Translations under genes and position numbers: made by a program
Shown here: one piece after another, positions 1-9,826 of the stretch
Position numbering within the stretch: position 1 is the stretch's first letter
Layout: each line of letters opens with the position of its first letter
Notes under the pieces: model-generated
What the model saw: only the letters and a program-made list of their open reading frames with translations
Database searches by the model: none
Told to the model about the DNA's origin: nothing
Origin: Nitrosotalea sp.
GTDB taxonomy: Archaea > Thermoproteota > Nitrososphaeria > Nitrososphaerales > Nitrosopumilaceae
Length of the DNA stretch: 64,000 nt
Assembly: GCA_023252235.1 (NCBI GenBank)
Contig: JAHEXH010000001.1
Location: 3,578-67,577, forward strand
Direction: 5' to 3'

Positions 1-480
1 GGTAATGCTACTGCAACTGACATACAATCAGTTACAGTTACAAACAACGCATCAAAGACATTCCCACTTGGTAAGACCATAGTATTGTGGACTGCAAAAG
101 ATACTTCTGGTAACATATCTAATGCTACTCAAGTGATAGATGTAGTAGATACTATTGCTCCAAAAATTATAGTCCCATCTAACATTACTTTTGAAGCTAC
201 TTCACTTGACAACAATGTAGTACCAATCGGTAATGCTACTGCAACTGACAATGTAAAATTGATCTCAATCACAAACAATTCTCCAAAAGAATTCCCACTT
301 GGTAAGACCATAGTATTGTGGACTGCAAAAGATACTTCTGGTAACATATCTAATGCTACTCAAACCGTTCTGGTAAAGAATACCATTCCTCCAAAACTAA
401 CAATTCCATCTAACATTACTTTTGAAGCTACTTCACTTGACAACAATGTAGTACCAATCGGTAATGCTACTGCAACTGAC
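1..480 (+). repeat. near-identical tandem 231-bp HYR-encoding repeats
   Basis: Blocks repeat with a period of about 228-231 bp. Positions about 175-249 and 406-480 are identical over about 75 bp, and about 67-131 and 298-362 are identical over about 65 bp. Repeats further downstream are diverged, so the homogenised part lies at the left edge. Confidence 0.85.
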
Positions 481-1431
481 ATACAATCAGTTACAGTTAC
501 AAACAATGCGCCAAAACAATTCCCATTGGGATTAACAACTATCACATGGACAGCTACTGATGCATCAGGTAACAAGGCAAATGCAACACAAGTAGTAGAT
601 GTAGTAGATACTATTGCTCCAAAAATTACAGTACCAAATAAAATTATAGTAAACGCCACAAGTTATGAAGGCACTCATGTAAACATTGGTAATGCTACAG
701 CTACTGATGGTGTAAAAGTGTCTTCAATTACAAATGATGCTCCAACATTATTCCCATTTGGGAATACAACTGTAGTGTGGACTGCAAAAGATGAGTCAGG
801 TAACAAAGTAAACTCCACACAAATAGTTGAAGTAGTTGATAGATCGCCACCACAACTTATAATTCCTCAAGATATGGTATCTGATGCAACAGCATTTGAG
901 ACACCTCTAGTTGTAGGACAAGCTTCTGCTACTGGAATAATTGATACATCGCCAAAGATAACAAGTAACTCTACTGGAATATTCCACATAGGAAAAACCA
1001 TCATACAATGGATTGCAACTGACAAGTTTGGAAATCAAAAGACACTAGATCAAACCGTTACAATACTTGCATGTGGTAAACCATCTTCTTCTTATAATCT
1101 AGTGATGGGAACAAATGATACTGAGGTATTAACCGGTTCTATAGTGCCAAATTTGATAATTGGACTTGGAGGTAACGACATAATCCATGAAGGTCCAGTA
1201 GGTGATTGTGTAATTGCAGGAAATGGTAATAATATCATATATGCGGGTAATGGAACCAACACAATTTACGCAGGAAATGGTAATAACATCATAAAAGGAG
1301 GTAGTGGAAATATGCAAGTCACTGTAGGTGATGGAAACAATATCATTCAAGGTGGAAGCGGACAGAACACCTGCTATCTTGGATATCCTGCAAAAGATAC
1401 CGTTGTAAATTGCCAGGCAAAGCTTCACTAA
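1..1431 (+). CDS. HYR-repeat surface/secreted protein, C-terminal part (5' end outside window)
   Basis: The frame is open from the first base, so the gene begins left of the window. At least four HYR-type immunoglobulin-like repeats of about 77 residues are visible; each has a cysteine-free beta pattern with a conserved W-T-A-x-D-x-S/F-G-N segment and an N-A-T-A-T-D turn. After the last repeat, roughly residues 330-470 hold a single Cys and then glycine/asparagine repeats of the G-N-G-N-N-I-I-x-x-G type, like hemolysin-type calcium-binding (RTX) repeats. There is no C-terminal membrane segment or sorting motif. HYR domains are usually adhesive and extracellular, so a surface or secreted adhesin is inferred. 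The repeats are nearly identical in DNA, which suggests recent internal duplication. Confidence 0.8.
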   Translation, partial: GNATATDIQSVTVTNNASKTFPLGKTIVLWTAKDTSGNISNATQVIDVVDTIAPKIIVPSNITFEATSLDNNVVPIGNATATDNVKLISITNNSPKEFPLGKTIVLWTAKDTSGNISNATQTVLVKNTIPPKLTIPSNITFEATSLDNNVVPIGNATATDIQSVTVTNNAPKQFPLGLTTITWTATDASGNKANATQVVDVVDTIAPKITVPNKIIVNATSYEGTHVNIGNATATDGVKVSSITNDAPTLFPFGNTTVVWTAKDESGNKVNSTQIVEVVDRSPPQLIIPQDMVSDATAFETPLVVGQASATGIIDTSPKITSNSTGIFHIGKTIIQWIATDKFGNQKTLDQTVTILACGKPSSSYNLVMGTNDTEVLTGSIVPNLIIGLGGNDIIHEGPVGDCVIAGNGNNIIYAGNGTNTIYAGNGNNIIKGGSGNMQVTVGDGNNIIQGGSGQNTCYLGYPAKDTVVNCQAKLH

Positions 1432-1493
1432 ATTTTAAACAAAATCCTATTTTTCATATAGATTATAATTACAACCTCTCTCTTTCTAGGTAA

Positions 1494-2768
1494 ATGGCAA
1501 GTTCCAAGAACCTATTTGCACGTGCCAAAAAAATAATCCCATCTGGTATAAACAGCCCTGTACGATACTATACTCCATATCCATTCTTTGTTAAAAAAGC
1601 CGAAGGTAGTATGATGTGGGATGTAGATGGGAAAAACTACATTGACTACTGTAATGCATATGGAGCCTTACTCTTAGGGCATAGACGAAAAGAAATCATA
1701 TCTGATGTGACGAAACAAATGAAAAAGGGTACGTTGTATTGTGCTCCTACTGAAATTGAGGTGGATCTTTCTGAATTGATATATAGAAATTTTCCATCCA
1801 TGAATAAGATCCGTCTAGTTAATACTGGTAGTGAAGCAACTATGACTGCTATTAGATTAGCAAGGGGATTTACGAAAAAGAAAAAAATAATAAAATTTGA
1901 GGGATGCTATCATGGTGCGCATGATTATGTTTTGGTAAAAGCTGGTTCAGGTGTTGCACATATTGGCATGTCTGTCTCTGAAGGAAGTTTAGACGAAGTT
2001 TCAAAAAATACTCTAGTTGTACAGTATAACAATTCTGAAGAACTACAATCCTTATTAGAAAAAGAGAAAGACGTGGCAGCAGTAATCGTAGAACCAGTTC
2101 TTGCAAACATGGGTCTTGTACTCCCAAAAAAGAATTTTCTAAGAGATGTAAGAAAGATCACATCAGAAAATAATCTTGTATTAATTTTTGATGAGGTAGT
2201 TACAGGATTTAGGATGTCTACCGGAGGCGCACAGAAATACTTCTCAATAAAACCTGATATTACTACACTTGGAAAATCTCTGGGAAATGGTTTTCCAATT
2301 GCTGCGGTGGGTGGAAAAAGTGAGATTATGGATATGTTATCTCCAGAAGGTAAGGTCTATCAAGCTAGTACCTATGCAGGAAATCCGGTGTCTGTTTCCG
2401 CGGGCGTCTCTTCTGTCAAAACCATGAATAAACTTAAATCCAAATTATATCCTAAACTGGAAAAGAATTGCACAAAGCTAGTCTCTGCAATACATGATTT
2501 AGCATCAGATATGAAAATTCAACATCAAATTAATTCTATTTCATCAATGTTTCAGATCTTTTTTACAAATAAACCCGTTGTAAACTATTCTTCTGCAAAA
2601 AAAGCAGACATGGTAAAGTTCAAGAAGTTATTTGAAGTGTTGCTTAAAAATGGAGTCTTCATTGCACCATCTCAATTTGAAACTGTATTTTTATCCTATG
2701 CACACTCTGAAGATGATATGGGAAAAACAATCACTGCTTACGAAAATGCACTAAAAGCGGTGAAATGA
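1494..2768 (+). CDS. hemL: glutamate-1-semialdehyde 2,1-aminomutase
   Basis: PLP-dependent enzyme that converts glutamate-1-semialdehyde to 5-aminolevulinate, the second step of C5-pathway tetrapyrrole synthesis. At 424 aa it has the family length. The N-terminal P-S-G-I-N-S-P-V motif is typical of GSAM. The PLP-binding region carries D-E-V-x-T-G-F-R at about 233-240, and the Schiff-base lysine is K261 in T-L-G-K-S-L-G-N-G-F-P. It is followed with a 4-base ATGA overlap by hemC, so it heads a hemL-hemC-cobA-hemD operon. An ATG start fits the usual N-terminus. Confidence 0.96.
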   Translation: MASSKNLFARAKKIIPSGINSPVRYYTPYPFFVKKAEGSMMWDVDGKNYIDYCNAYGALLLGHRRKEIISDVTKQMKKGTLYCAPTEIEVDLSELIYRNFPSMNKIRLVNTGSEATMTAIRLARGFTKKKKIIKFEGCYHGAHDYVLVKAGSGVAHIGMSVSEGSLDEVSKNTLVVQYNNSEELQSLLEKEKDVAAVIVEPVLANMGLVLPKKNFLRDVRKITSENNLVLIFDEVVTGFRMSTGGAQKYFSIKPDITTLGKSLGNGFPIAAVGGKSEIMDMLSPEGKVYQASTYAGNPVSVSAGVSSVKTMNKLKSKLYPKLEKNCTKLVSAIHDLASDMKIQHQINSISSMFQIFFTNKPVVNYSSAKKADMVKFKKLFEVLLKNGVFIAPSQFETVFLSYAHSEDDMGKTITAYENALKAVK

Positions 2769-3703
2769 TGAAATATCTAATTGGGACTAGAGGTAGTCTT
2801 CTTTCACTTACTCAGACAAATTGGGTAGTATCTGAGATTAAAAATAAATCTCCTCAAACAGAATTTGAAATAATTACAATCAAGACACAGGGTGACACTG
2901 ATGCGCGACCTCTTTTTACTATAAATCAAAAAGGAATATTTGAAAAAGAAATCGATAGAGCGGTTGCAGAAAAGAAAGTTGACTTTGCAGTGCATAGTCT
3001 AAAAGACGTTCCTGCAGAACTACCTGAAGATCTAGTATTGGCATGTGTACCAAAAAGAGAGGAAGCAAATGATGTTTTCATAGCAAATGATGGAAGTATG
3101 TTGGACACAATAAAAAAAGGGGCAATTATTGGCACTAGTAGCTTGAGAAGGGCGGTTCAGATTACAAGGCTTAGACCCGATGTGGTAGTAAAACCAATTC
3201 GTGGAAATATTGAAACAAGAATCAGAAAAGTAAATGATGGAGAATTTGATGGCGTAGTCTTGGCCCAAGCTGGAATCTCAAGATTGGGACTTGATGTCAA
3301 ATTTCAAAGACTTTCGTTGGATACCTTCCCGCCCTCTCCAGGCCAAGGTGCACTTGGAATTGTATCAAGAAGGGATAATTTACAATTAATTGAATTACTA
3401 AAAAAGATTGAAGATCCAGAGACTAGAAATGCAGTTGAGGCAGAAAGGTCTCTTTCTATGTTTGTAGATTCTGGATGTAGATTTCCAGTTGGAGCCTTTG
3501 CTCATAAAGAGAATGACCGGTTAAGATTAAAAGTGATAGTCTATTCTGTAGATGGGAGCAAATCTATAATGGTAGAAAAAGATTCAGAGATAAATCGGGC
3601 AAATGATCTTGGTAAACAAGTTGCAACAGAGCTTATGGAAAAAGGAATTTCAGACATTGCAAAAAATTGGAGAGAAAAAGTAGAGGAATGGAATAGTAAA
3701 TGA
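2765..3703 (+). CDS. hemC: hydroxymethylbilane synthase (porphobilinogen deaminase)
   Basis: Condenses four porphobilinogen molecules into hydroxymethylbilane. At 312 aa it has the usual length. H-S-L-K-D-V-P at 77-83 contains the catalytic Asp81, and the dipyrromethane-cofactor cysteine is C238 in D-S-G-C-R-F-P. Arginine-rich substrate-binding segments (S-S-L-R-R, P-I-R-G-N) are present. The start overlaps the hemL stop; ATG at 2765 and ATG at 2768 are equally possible. The stop overlaps the next ATG (ATGA at 3700). Confidence 0.96.
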   Translation: MMKYLIGTRGSLLSLTQTNWVVSEIKNKSPQTEFEIITIKTQGDTDARPLFTINQKGIFEKEIDRAVAEKKVDFAVHSLKDVPAELPEDLVLACVPKREEANDVFIANDGSMLDTIKKGAIIGTSSLRRAVQITRLRPDVVVKPIRGNIETRIRKVNDGEFDGVVLAQAGISRLGLDVKFQRLSLDTFPPSPGQGALGIVSRRDNLQLIELLKKIEDPETRNAVEAERSLSMFVDSGCRFPVGAFAHKENDRLRLKVIVYSVDGSKSIMVEKDSEINRANDLGKQVATELMEKGISDIAKNWREKVEEWNSK

Positions 3704-4440
3704 CTGGAAAAGTTTTCATTGTTGGTGCTGGTCCCGGTGATCCTAAACTTATCACACTAAAAGCTGTTGAAGCTATTAAATCGTCAGATGTAGTTCTGTA
3801 TGATAGATTAGTAAGTAAAAAAATAGTTGCCATGATTCCAAAAAGGGTTGAAAAAATGTATGTCGGTAGAGATGTTGGTGATGACTACAAACATCAAGAT
3901 GCGACAAATGATATGATGGTAAAATTTGCGAAAAAAAATAAAAATGTTGTAAGATTGAAAGGAGGAGATCCTTTCATCTTTGGAAGAGGCGGAGAAGAAG
4001 CAGAATTTCTAAGAAAACACAAAGTCAAATATGAAATAATACCTGGTATAACCTCGGGTATTGGATCTGCAGAATATTCTGGAATACCTCTTACTCACAG
4101 AGACTATGCATCATCTGTAGTGTTTGTAACTGGTCATGAAGATGCAAAGAAAACAGAGGGTGTCGTTGAATGGAAAAAACTTGCAAAAGCCGTAGACACC
4201 ATAGTAATCATGATGGGTCTCTCAAGACTTGAGATAATATCAAAGAAATTGATTAGTGGTGGACTAGACAAGAATACTCCGGTGGCTGTGATTCAAAATG
4301 GAACCACTGATGAACACCGACTGATAAAAGGAACTCTCTCAAACATATCTAAAAAAGTTAATGAAGCAAAAATTAAACCTCCGACCATTATAATAGTGGG
4401 TAAAGTAGTCAATCTCTCTGATAAAATAGGGTGGAGATAA
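3700..4440 (+). CDS. cobA: uroporphyrinogen-III C-methyltransferase (SUMT)
   Basis: SAM-dependent enzyme that methylates uroporphyrinogen III at C2 and C7 to give precorrin-2, the branch to siroheme and cobalamin. The 246-aa protein has the two signatures of the family: V-G-A-G-P-G-D-P-K-L near the N-terminus and the R-L-K-G-G-D-P-F-I-F-G-R-G-G-E-E segment at about 86-101. P-G-I-T-S-G-I follows. It is a single-domain SUMT, not a CysG fusion; the dehydrogenase is encoded separately at 28.7 kb. Its stop overlaps the hemD start. Confidence 0.95.
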   Translation: MTGKVFIVGAGPGDPKLITLKAVEAIKSSDVVLYDRLVSKKIVAMIPKRVEKMYVGRDVGDDYKHQDATNDMMVKFAKKNKNVVRLKGGDPFIFGRGGEEAEFLRKHKVKYEIIPGITSGIGSAEYSGIPLTHRDYASSVVFVTGHEDAKKTEGVVEWKKLAKAVDTIVIMMGLSRLEIISKKLISGGLDKNTPVAVIQNGTTDEHRLIKGTLSNISKKVNEAKIKPPTIIIVGKVVNLSDKIGWR

Positions 4441-5234
4441 TGATACAAGGAAAAGTTATTGCTATTACTAGATCAAAAGAAGATTCGGAAGAATTCACGA
4501 GATTGATATCTGATGCAAAAGCAAAAGCAATCTCGTTACCGACAATAGAGTTGGTAAGCAAAGGAGATGGTATGGTAGATGAGTTTCTTAATGCTGTCAA
4601 AAGCGAGGATCCTGATTATTCTGTTTTTATGAGCTCAAAGGCGGTCAAACTTTTGTTTGACACTGCAAAGAAAATTTCAAAATATGAAAAACTTCAGCTT
4701 GCTGTTGCAAACACTACTGTGATTGCAGTAGGACCAAAAACAAAATCTGCGCTAGAATCTGAAGGAATCAGAGTATCACATGTTCCAGATAGGTTTTCAT
4801 CAGTTGGAGTGGGAGAAGTCTTTACCACTCTTAATGCTGAAGGGAAAAAAGCAATTGTTCCAAGAAGTGGTGCATCAACACCATTTCTTACACAATTATT
4901 AGAAAAGATCGGCCTTAAAGTAAAGGAAGTATATCTATACGATGTCAAATCTTCTAATGCTTTATCTTATTGGGTGGAATTCAAAGAGCTTTTTTCACAA
5001 AATAAAATTGATGGAATTATTTTTACAAGTGCTTCATCAGTTAGGGCATTTTTTGACATAATGTTATCTGATTCTGATGATAAAACTCTGAAGAATCACT
5101 TGGCAAAAACCACCATTATTGCAATAGGTCCCTTTACTGCTGACGAACTTCAGAAATTTGGGGTAAAACCGATCACGGCTGACGTACATACTGTACCTGG
5201 TGCTGTCAAATCCATCAAGAGTTGCTTTTGTTAG
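4440..5234 (+). CDS. hemD: uroporphyrinogen-III synthase
   Basis: Cyclises hydroxymethylbilane to uroporphyrinogen III. The sequence shows the weakly conserved two-lobe HemD pattern: an N-terminal A-I-T-R-S motif, an internal P-R-S-G-A-S-T-P stretch and a C-terminal F-T-S-A-S-S-V-R-A-F-F followed by I-A-I-G-P-F-T-A. I choose ATG at 4440, which overlaps the cobA stop as TAATG and follows a GGTGGAG ribosome-binding sequence; an in-frame GTG at 4431 would add three residues. Placement right after cobA means the product and its consuming enzyme are made together. Confidence 0.9.
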   Translation: MIQGKVIAITRSKEDSEEFTRLISDAKAKAISLPTIELVSKGDGMVDEFLNAVKSEDPDYSVFMSSKAVKLLFDTAKKISKYEKLQLAVANTTVIAVGPKTKSALESEGIRVSHVPDRFSSVGVGEVFTTLNAEGKKAIVPRSGASTPFLTQLLEKIGLKVKEVYLYDVKSSNALSYWVEFKELFSQNKIDGIIFTSASSVRAFFDIMLSDSDDKTLKNHLAKTTIIAIGPFTADELQKFGVKPITADVHTVPGAVKSIKSCFC

Positions 5235-5284
5235 TTGAGCAATTTTAATAACGGTCAAATAGCCATGAAATAACGGAGAATAAC

Positions 5285-6460
5285 TTGAGTATAATCCAGA
5301 AGGAGATGATAACTAATAGAAAGAGATCTCTTTCCATCGTAATTCCCACATATAATGAATCAAAAAATATTGTAAAAATACTTGATTCATTACGTACAGC
5401 ACTGACACGAGAAATGAATGCTGAGATCATAGTAGTGGATGATAATTCTCCTGATGGTACAAGTAAAACTGTTGAAGAATATGCAAAAAACCCTAAAAAC
5501 TCTGGCTATTATATTCAGATAATACGTCGTGAGAACAAGAGAGGACTGAGCTCTGCAATTGTAACAGGTATAGAGCATGCTAAAGGCGACGCAGTAGTTG
5601 TAATGGATAGTGATCTATCTCATCCGCCGCAAACTATACCTCAGATGATGGAAGAATTGCACAATTCTGATTGTGATATTGTAGTGGCATCAAGATATGT
5701 AAAAGGCGGCTCTGTCTCAGGTTGGCCATTTAAAAGAAAACTGATCAGTAAAGGAGCCACCAAGATTGCTCAACATGGGCTTGGAATAAAGATCAAAGAT
5801 CCAATGTCCGGATTTTTTGCATTCAAACGTCATATTGTAAATAATATAAAATTTGATGCTATTGGATATAAGATATTGCTTGAAATTCTTGTAAAAGCAA
5901 GGGGTGCAAAAGTCAAGGAAATTCCTTATAATTTCATTGACCGTACAACGGGTTCAAGTAAGATGGATTTTTCAGTTTGTGTTGATTATCTACAATCTGT
6001 ATGGGGACTATACCGATATGGCAAATCTGTAAAAGTAACTGAAAGGCGAACATCTGTTCATTTCTTATCCAAGGCTGGAAGGTTTTACACTGTTGGTGCT
6101 TCAGGATTATTAGTAAACTATTTTGTATCTTTTATGTTCGGGGCTGTACTTTCCAATCTTTGGTATATCTATGCTACAATGATAGGGATTGTTTTTTCAA
6201 TGAGTTCCAATTTTATTCTCAATAAGATCTGGACATTTGAAGATAGAAATTTTGATCCAAAACGAACGCTTATGCAATATGGATTATTCCTCGGATTTAG
6301 TGGAATTGGGGCAGTATTTCAACTATTGATGGTGTATGGACTAGTTGAATTACGACACTTGAACTACTCTATTGCATTATTCTTGGCGGTCGCTATTGCA
6401 TCAGTGGGAAACTTTTTGCTAAATAAAAAATGGACTTTCCAAGAAAAAGTTTGGAGCTAG
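5285..6460 (+). CDS. GT2 family glycosyltransferase fused to GtrA-like membrane domain (dolichol-phosphate sugar synthase type)
   Basis: Residues about 15-235 form a GT-A glycosyltransferase resembling dolichyl-phosphate mannose/glucose synthases: I-P-T-Y-N-E-S, V-V-D-D-N-S-P-D-G-T and the metal-binding M-D-S-D-L-S-H-P-P are visible. Residues about 265-390 form a four-helix GtrA-like domain, the type that flips or anchors polyprenyl-linked sugars. It probably charges a lipid-phosphate carrier with a hexose for N-glycosylation or surface glycans. The start is TTG at 5285, preceded by GGAG with 6-base spacing; ATG at 5306 is an alternative. Confidence 0.9.
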   Translation: MSIIQKEMITNRKRSLSIVIPTYNESKNIVKILDSLRTALTREMNAEIIVVDDNSPDGTSKTVEEYAKNPKNSGYYIQIIRRENKRGLSSAIVTGIEHAKGDAVVVMDSDLSHPPQTIPQMMEELHNSDCDIVVASRYVKGGSVSGWPFKRKLISKGATKIAQHGLGIKIKDPMSGFFAFKRHIVNNIKFDAIGYKILLEILVKARGAKVKEIPYNFIDRTTGSSKMDFSVCVDYLQSVWGLYRYGKSVKVTERRTSVHFLSKAGRFYTVGASGLLVNYFVSFMFGAVLSNLWYIYATMIGIVFSMSSNFILNKIWTFEDRNFDPKRTLMQYGLFLGFSGIGAVFQLLMVYGLVELRHLNYSIALFLAVAIASVGNFLLNKKWTFQEKVWS

Positions 6461-6468
6461 ATTGCGTA

Positions 6469-6516
6469 ACCATTATTGTAAAATGGTCTAAAAACAATTT
6501 TTGATTTTATTTTTCA
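6469..6516 (+). terminator. possible hairpin plus T-rich terminator after the glycosyltransferase gene
   Basis: ACCAT (6469-6473) pairs with ATGGT (6483-6487) around an 8-base loop, and a T-rich run follows at about 6500-6516. Archaeal termination depends mainly on the T-rich tract, so the hairpin may be incidental. Confidence 0.35.
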
Positions 6517-6650
6517 CTTGATCATGTAAAAATAAGTTATTCTAAATTTCTAGAATCAGTTTTCTTAGCTGGACCTAATCTATTTTTATTTTTTGATTGC
6601 ATTTAGCTTAGCCTACTCCGCTATACGAGTATGAAGCGTGGTGTAACTTT

Positions 6651-6660
6651 TTTATAATAT
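6651..6660 (+). promoter_or_regulatory. TATA box of the suf operon
   Basis: TTTATAATAT is centred about 24-26 bases upstream of the sufB ATG at 6679, which predicts a leaderless or nearly leaderless transcript. The rest of the 218-base gap before sufB is AT-rich; an ATTCTA/TAGAAT inverted repeat lies at about 6539-6556, and no further gene is seen. Confidence 0.6.
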
Positions 6661-6678
6661 AACGGGGTTATGTAACAT

Positions 6679-8079
6679 ATGACTTCTGAGAATCTCAATA
6701 TGGATTACAGCAAATATGATTTCAAAGATTCTACTGAAATGTATGTCTATACCAGTAAAAAGGGTCTATCCAAGGAAGTTGTAGAGGAAATTAGCCGAAT
6801 GAAGGGTGAACCACAGTGGATGCTCGACTTTAGACTCCGTTCTTATGATATCTTTATGAAGAAACCCATGCCAAACTGGGGAGGATCTTTATCTCAAATA
6901 GATTTTAACAATATCTACTATTATGCAAAAGCTTCTGAAAAAACAGAGAAGGATTGGGATAATGTTCCAGCTGAAGTAAAAGCAACATTTGATAAATTGG
7001 GAATTCCTGAAGCAGAAAAGAAATTCCTAGCAGGTGTAGGTGCTCAATACGAATCAGAGGTTGTATATCATCATCTCCGAGAAGATCTTGCAAAACAAGG
7101 TGTACTATTTTTGGATACTGATACTGCACTAAAGGAACACCCTGAAGTTTTCAAAAAATATTTTGGTAAAGTAATTCCCCCGGAAGATAACAAATTTGCA
7201 GCACTAAACAGCGCTGTGTGGAGTGGAGGATCATTCATCTATGTTCCAAAAGGTGTCAAAGTGGATCTACCATTACAAGCATACTTTAGAATCAATAAAG
7301 AAAATATCGGTCAATTTGAAAGAACTTTAATAATTGCAGATGAAGGAGCAGAAGTACATTACATTGAAGGTTGCACAGCTCCTGTGTATTCTTCAGAGTC
7401 TCTACACTCTGCAGTCGTAGAATTGATTGCTATGAAGGGTGCAAAATTAAGATATACAACAATCCAAAATTGGAGTAACGACGTTTACAATCTAGTTACA
7501 AAGAGAGCATATGCATACGAAGGTGCACGTGTAGAATGGATTGATGGAAATATTGGAAGTAAATTGACAATGAAATATCCTGGAATTTATCTCCTAGGAC
7601 AACGTGCACATGGAGAAACACTTTCTATTGCATTTGCTGGTAAAAATCAACATCAAGATACTGGTGCAAAAATGGTTCACCTTGCTCCAAATACTACGTC
7701 TAGAACAACATCAAAATCAGTTAGCAAAAATAATGGAAGAACAACCTATAGAGGTCTCTTACATGTGGCAAAAGGTGCAACCAATGTCAAAGCCTCTGTA
7801 AGATGTGATGCATTGTTACTAGATGACATATCAAAAACTGATACTTATCCATACATGGAAATTAACCAAGAAGATGCAACAGTAACTCATGAAGCAACCG
7901 TCGGTAAAATCGGCGATGAGCAAATCTTCTATCTTATGACAAGAGGGTTTACTGAGGAAGAAGCACTAACACTAATAGTAAACGGATTCATTGAACCATT
8001 TACCAAAGAGCTCCCAATGGAATATGCAGTGGAACTCAATAGGCTAATCAAAATGGAAATGGATGGCTCAGTCGGCTAG
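6679..8079 (+). CDS. sufB: Fe-S cluster assembly protein SufB
   Basis: Scaffold subunit of the SUF system, on which Fe-S clusters are built in complex with SufC and SufD. At 466 aa it has the normal size and the SufB beta-helix core: [21 protein letters not shown] near 172-192, a conserved E-G-C-T-A-P at about 230-235, and C-terminal G-R-T-T-Y-R-G and T-R-G-F-T-E-E-E-A. It is first in a sufB-sufD-Rieske-sufS-sufU-zinc-ribbon operon; the ATPase sufC lies 28 kb away. Confidence 0.96.
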   Translation: MTSENLNMDYSKYDFKDSTEMYVYTSKKGLSKEVVEEISRMKGEPQWMLDFRLRSYDIFMKKPMPNWGGSLSQIDFNNIYYYAKASEKTEKDWDNVPAEVKATFDKLGIPEAEKKFLAGVGAQYESEVVYHHLREDLAKQGVLFLDTDTALKEHPEVFKKYFGKVIPPEDNKFAALNSAVWSGGSFIYVPKGVKVDLPLQAYFRINKENIGQFERTLIIADEGAEVHYIEGCTAPVYSSESLHSAVVELIAMKGAKLRYTTIQNWSNDVYNLVTKRAYAYEGARVEWIDGNIGSKLTMKYPGIYLLGQRAHGETLSIAFAGKNQHQDTGAKMVHLAPNTTSRTTSKSVSKNNGRTTYRGLLHVAKGATNVKASVRCDALLLDDISKTDTYPYMEINQEDATVTHEATVGKIGDEQIFYLMTRGFTEEEALTLIVNGFIEPFTKELPMEYAVELNRLIKMEMDGSVG

Positions 8080-8107
8080 TGCCGATTGTTTCAACTTGTG
8101 ATGTAAA

Positions 8108-9508
8108 ATGTCATCTTTTATTCTTTCTAAACTCGGCTCTAGTCATATAGAAGAGATCTCTGAAGCAAATAATGATCCTGCATGGCTGAGAGAATATAGA
8201 AAAAATGCTTTTATTATATTCCAACAACTTCCACCAGAGGTTTCTCCTCTTTACAACAAATACAGTGATGCAAACAAGATGGATTCAGAACAGATTACAT
8301 TTACTCTAAGTTCTGATAGTACAGTTCCAGATTTTGTAAAAGACAGATTATCAGAAATTGGTGATAATCCAAGTATAGTTCAGATTGGAACTAATATTCA
8401 TAAAATCAGTATTCCGTCTGAGTTAAAAGACAAGGGTCTTGTAATATGCTCCATTAATGATGCAATAAAAAATCACAGTGACAAGATAAAAAAATCATTT
8501 GATGAAACTGACTCAAAGAGAGACAAGTACATTGCACTCAACAATGCTTTTTTCAACTCTGGAATTTTTATCTATGTTCCAAAAAATCTCATCTTAGAAC
8601 AAGCGATTCACGTGGTGTCTTCACTCTCACTTGATCAGACTTCAACTATTTCTCGTAATATTGTAATTGCAGAAGAAAACAGTAAGGCTTCAATTGTTCA
8701 AGAAATCTACGCCCCACAAGCCACAAAACAGCAGGCATATCTTGAAGTGCTGGATATCTCAATAAGTCCTAACAGTCAATTTGACTTGGTTACGCTCCAA
8801 GCAATGGACCAAACAGCTGTCAATTTCTCTTCAAGAGCAGCAAGAATTGAGCGTGATGGCAGAATGAATTGGTATCTTGGATTATTTGGTTCACATCTTT
8901 CCAGATACAAGGTGGATAATTTTCTCAATGGTCCTGGAGCAACTGCTCAAGATACTGAAGTGGTTTTTGGAAACCAAAATCAATCATACGATCTTGCTTC
9001 AAATTTAATTCACAATGCGCCATCTACAATTGGTAGAGTTTTAGAAAAGTCTGTTCTTAAAGATACAGCAAAGTCTCTCTTCAAGGGAATGATCAGAATA
9101 GAGAAAGACGCTCATCATGCTGAATCATATCTTTCAGGACATTCTATTTTATTAGACAAGGGTGCAAAATCCGATTCTATACCCGGACTTGAAATATTTA
9201 CAAATGATGTCAAGGCAACGCATTCTGCATCTGTAGCTCAAATGGATGAGGAACAGATCTTTTATCTTGCCACAAGATGTTTGAGCAAATCTGATGCTCA
9301 GAAAATTATAGTAGAAGGATTTCTTGAACCTCTTTCAAGAAAGATGTCCTATCAAGTTCGTGCATGGATAAGTTACCTGATAGATTCCAAGTGGGCTGGA
9401 CGCAATTTGACAATCAAGACAGATGAACAACTCAAAGCTATGCTTGAAGTTGAAGAGACAAGATATCGTGAAACTGATACATTTGAAAGTCATTACAAAT
9501 ACAGGTGA
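8108..9508 (+). CDS. sufD: Fe-S cluster assembly protein SufD
   Basis: SufB paralogue that completes the SufBC2D scaffold. It is 466 aa with the A-L-N-N-A-F-F-N-S-G-I-F-I-Y-V-P segment aligned to SufB, and C-terminal S-L-F-K-G-M-I-R and H-S-A-S-V-A-Q-M-D-E-E-Q-I-F-Y-L. The SufB-type E-G-C-T-A-P cysteine motif is absent, which fits SufD rather than a second SufB. It lies 28 bases after sufB, and its stop overlaps the GTG start of the Rieske gene. Confidence 0.93.
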   Translation: MSSFILSKLGSSHIEEISEANNDPAWLREYRKNAFIIFQQLPPEVSPLYNKYSDANKMDSEQITFTLSSDSTVPDFVKDRLSEIGDNPSIVQIGTNIHKISIPSELKDKGLVICSINDAIKNHSDKIKKSFDETDSKRDKYIALNNAFFNSGIFIYVPKNLILEQAIHVVSSLSLDQTSTISRNIVIAEENSKASIVQEIYAPQATKQQAYLEVLDISISPNSQFDLVTLQAMDQTAVNFSSRAARIERDGRMNWYLGLFGSHLSRYKVDNFLNGPGATAQDTEVVFGNQNQSYDLASNLIHNAPSTIGRVLEKSVLKDTAKSLFKGMIRIEKDAHHAESYLSGHSILLDKGAKSDSIPGLEIFTNDVKATHSASVAQMDEEQIFYLATRCLSKSDAQKIIVEGFLEPLSRKMSYQVRAWISYLIDSKWAGRNLTIKTDEQLKAMLEVEETRYRETDTFESHYKYR

Positions 9509-9825
9509 GATTTTTGTCTAATTGGGTAAATGTTTGTAAATTAAATCAGATAAAGAAAGGCGAAATGCTCGACTTTGATTATCAAGACAAAAAGATCCTG
9601 ATTGCAAATTTGGATGGAAAGATCTATGCTTCTGACAGAATATGCACTCATGCAGATGCTGACCTTTCAACTGGAATACTAACTGAGGAAGGTGTTACGT
9701 GTCCCTTACATCTATCAACTTTTAATCTAAAGACTGGTGTGCCAGAGAATCTTCCTGCTGAAGTACCGCTAAAAATCTACAATGTTAAAATAGAACAAAA
9801 CGAGATCTACCTCGAGGTTAATTAA
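9505..9825 (+). CDS. Rieske-type [2Fe-2S] ferredoxin
   Basis: A 106-aa stand-alone Rieske domain. The cluster ligands are C47-T-H49 and C66-P-L-H69, with the usual spacing. It has no membrane anchor and no oxygenase domain, so it should be a soluble electron carrier resembling the NirD/BphA3 ferredoxins. Its position between sufD and sufS suggests electron supply to cluster assembly, as in other archaeal and actinobacterial suf operons. The GTG start at 9505 overlaps the sufD stop; TTG at 9514 is an alternative. Confidence 0.93.
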   Translation: MRFLSNWVNVCKLNQIKKGEMLDFDYQDKKILIANLDGKIYASDRICTHADADLSTGILTEEGVTCPLHLSTFNLKTGVPENLPAEVPLKIYNVKIEQNEIYLEVN

Positions 9826-9826
9826 T

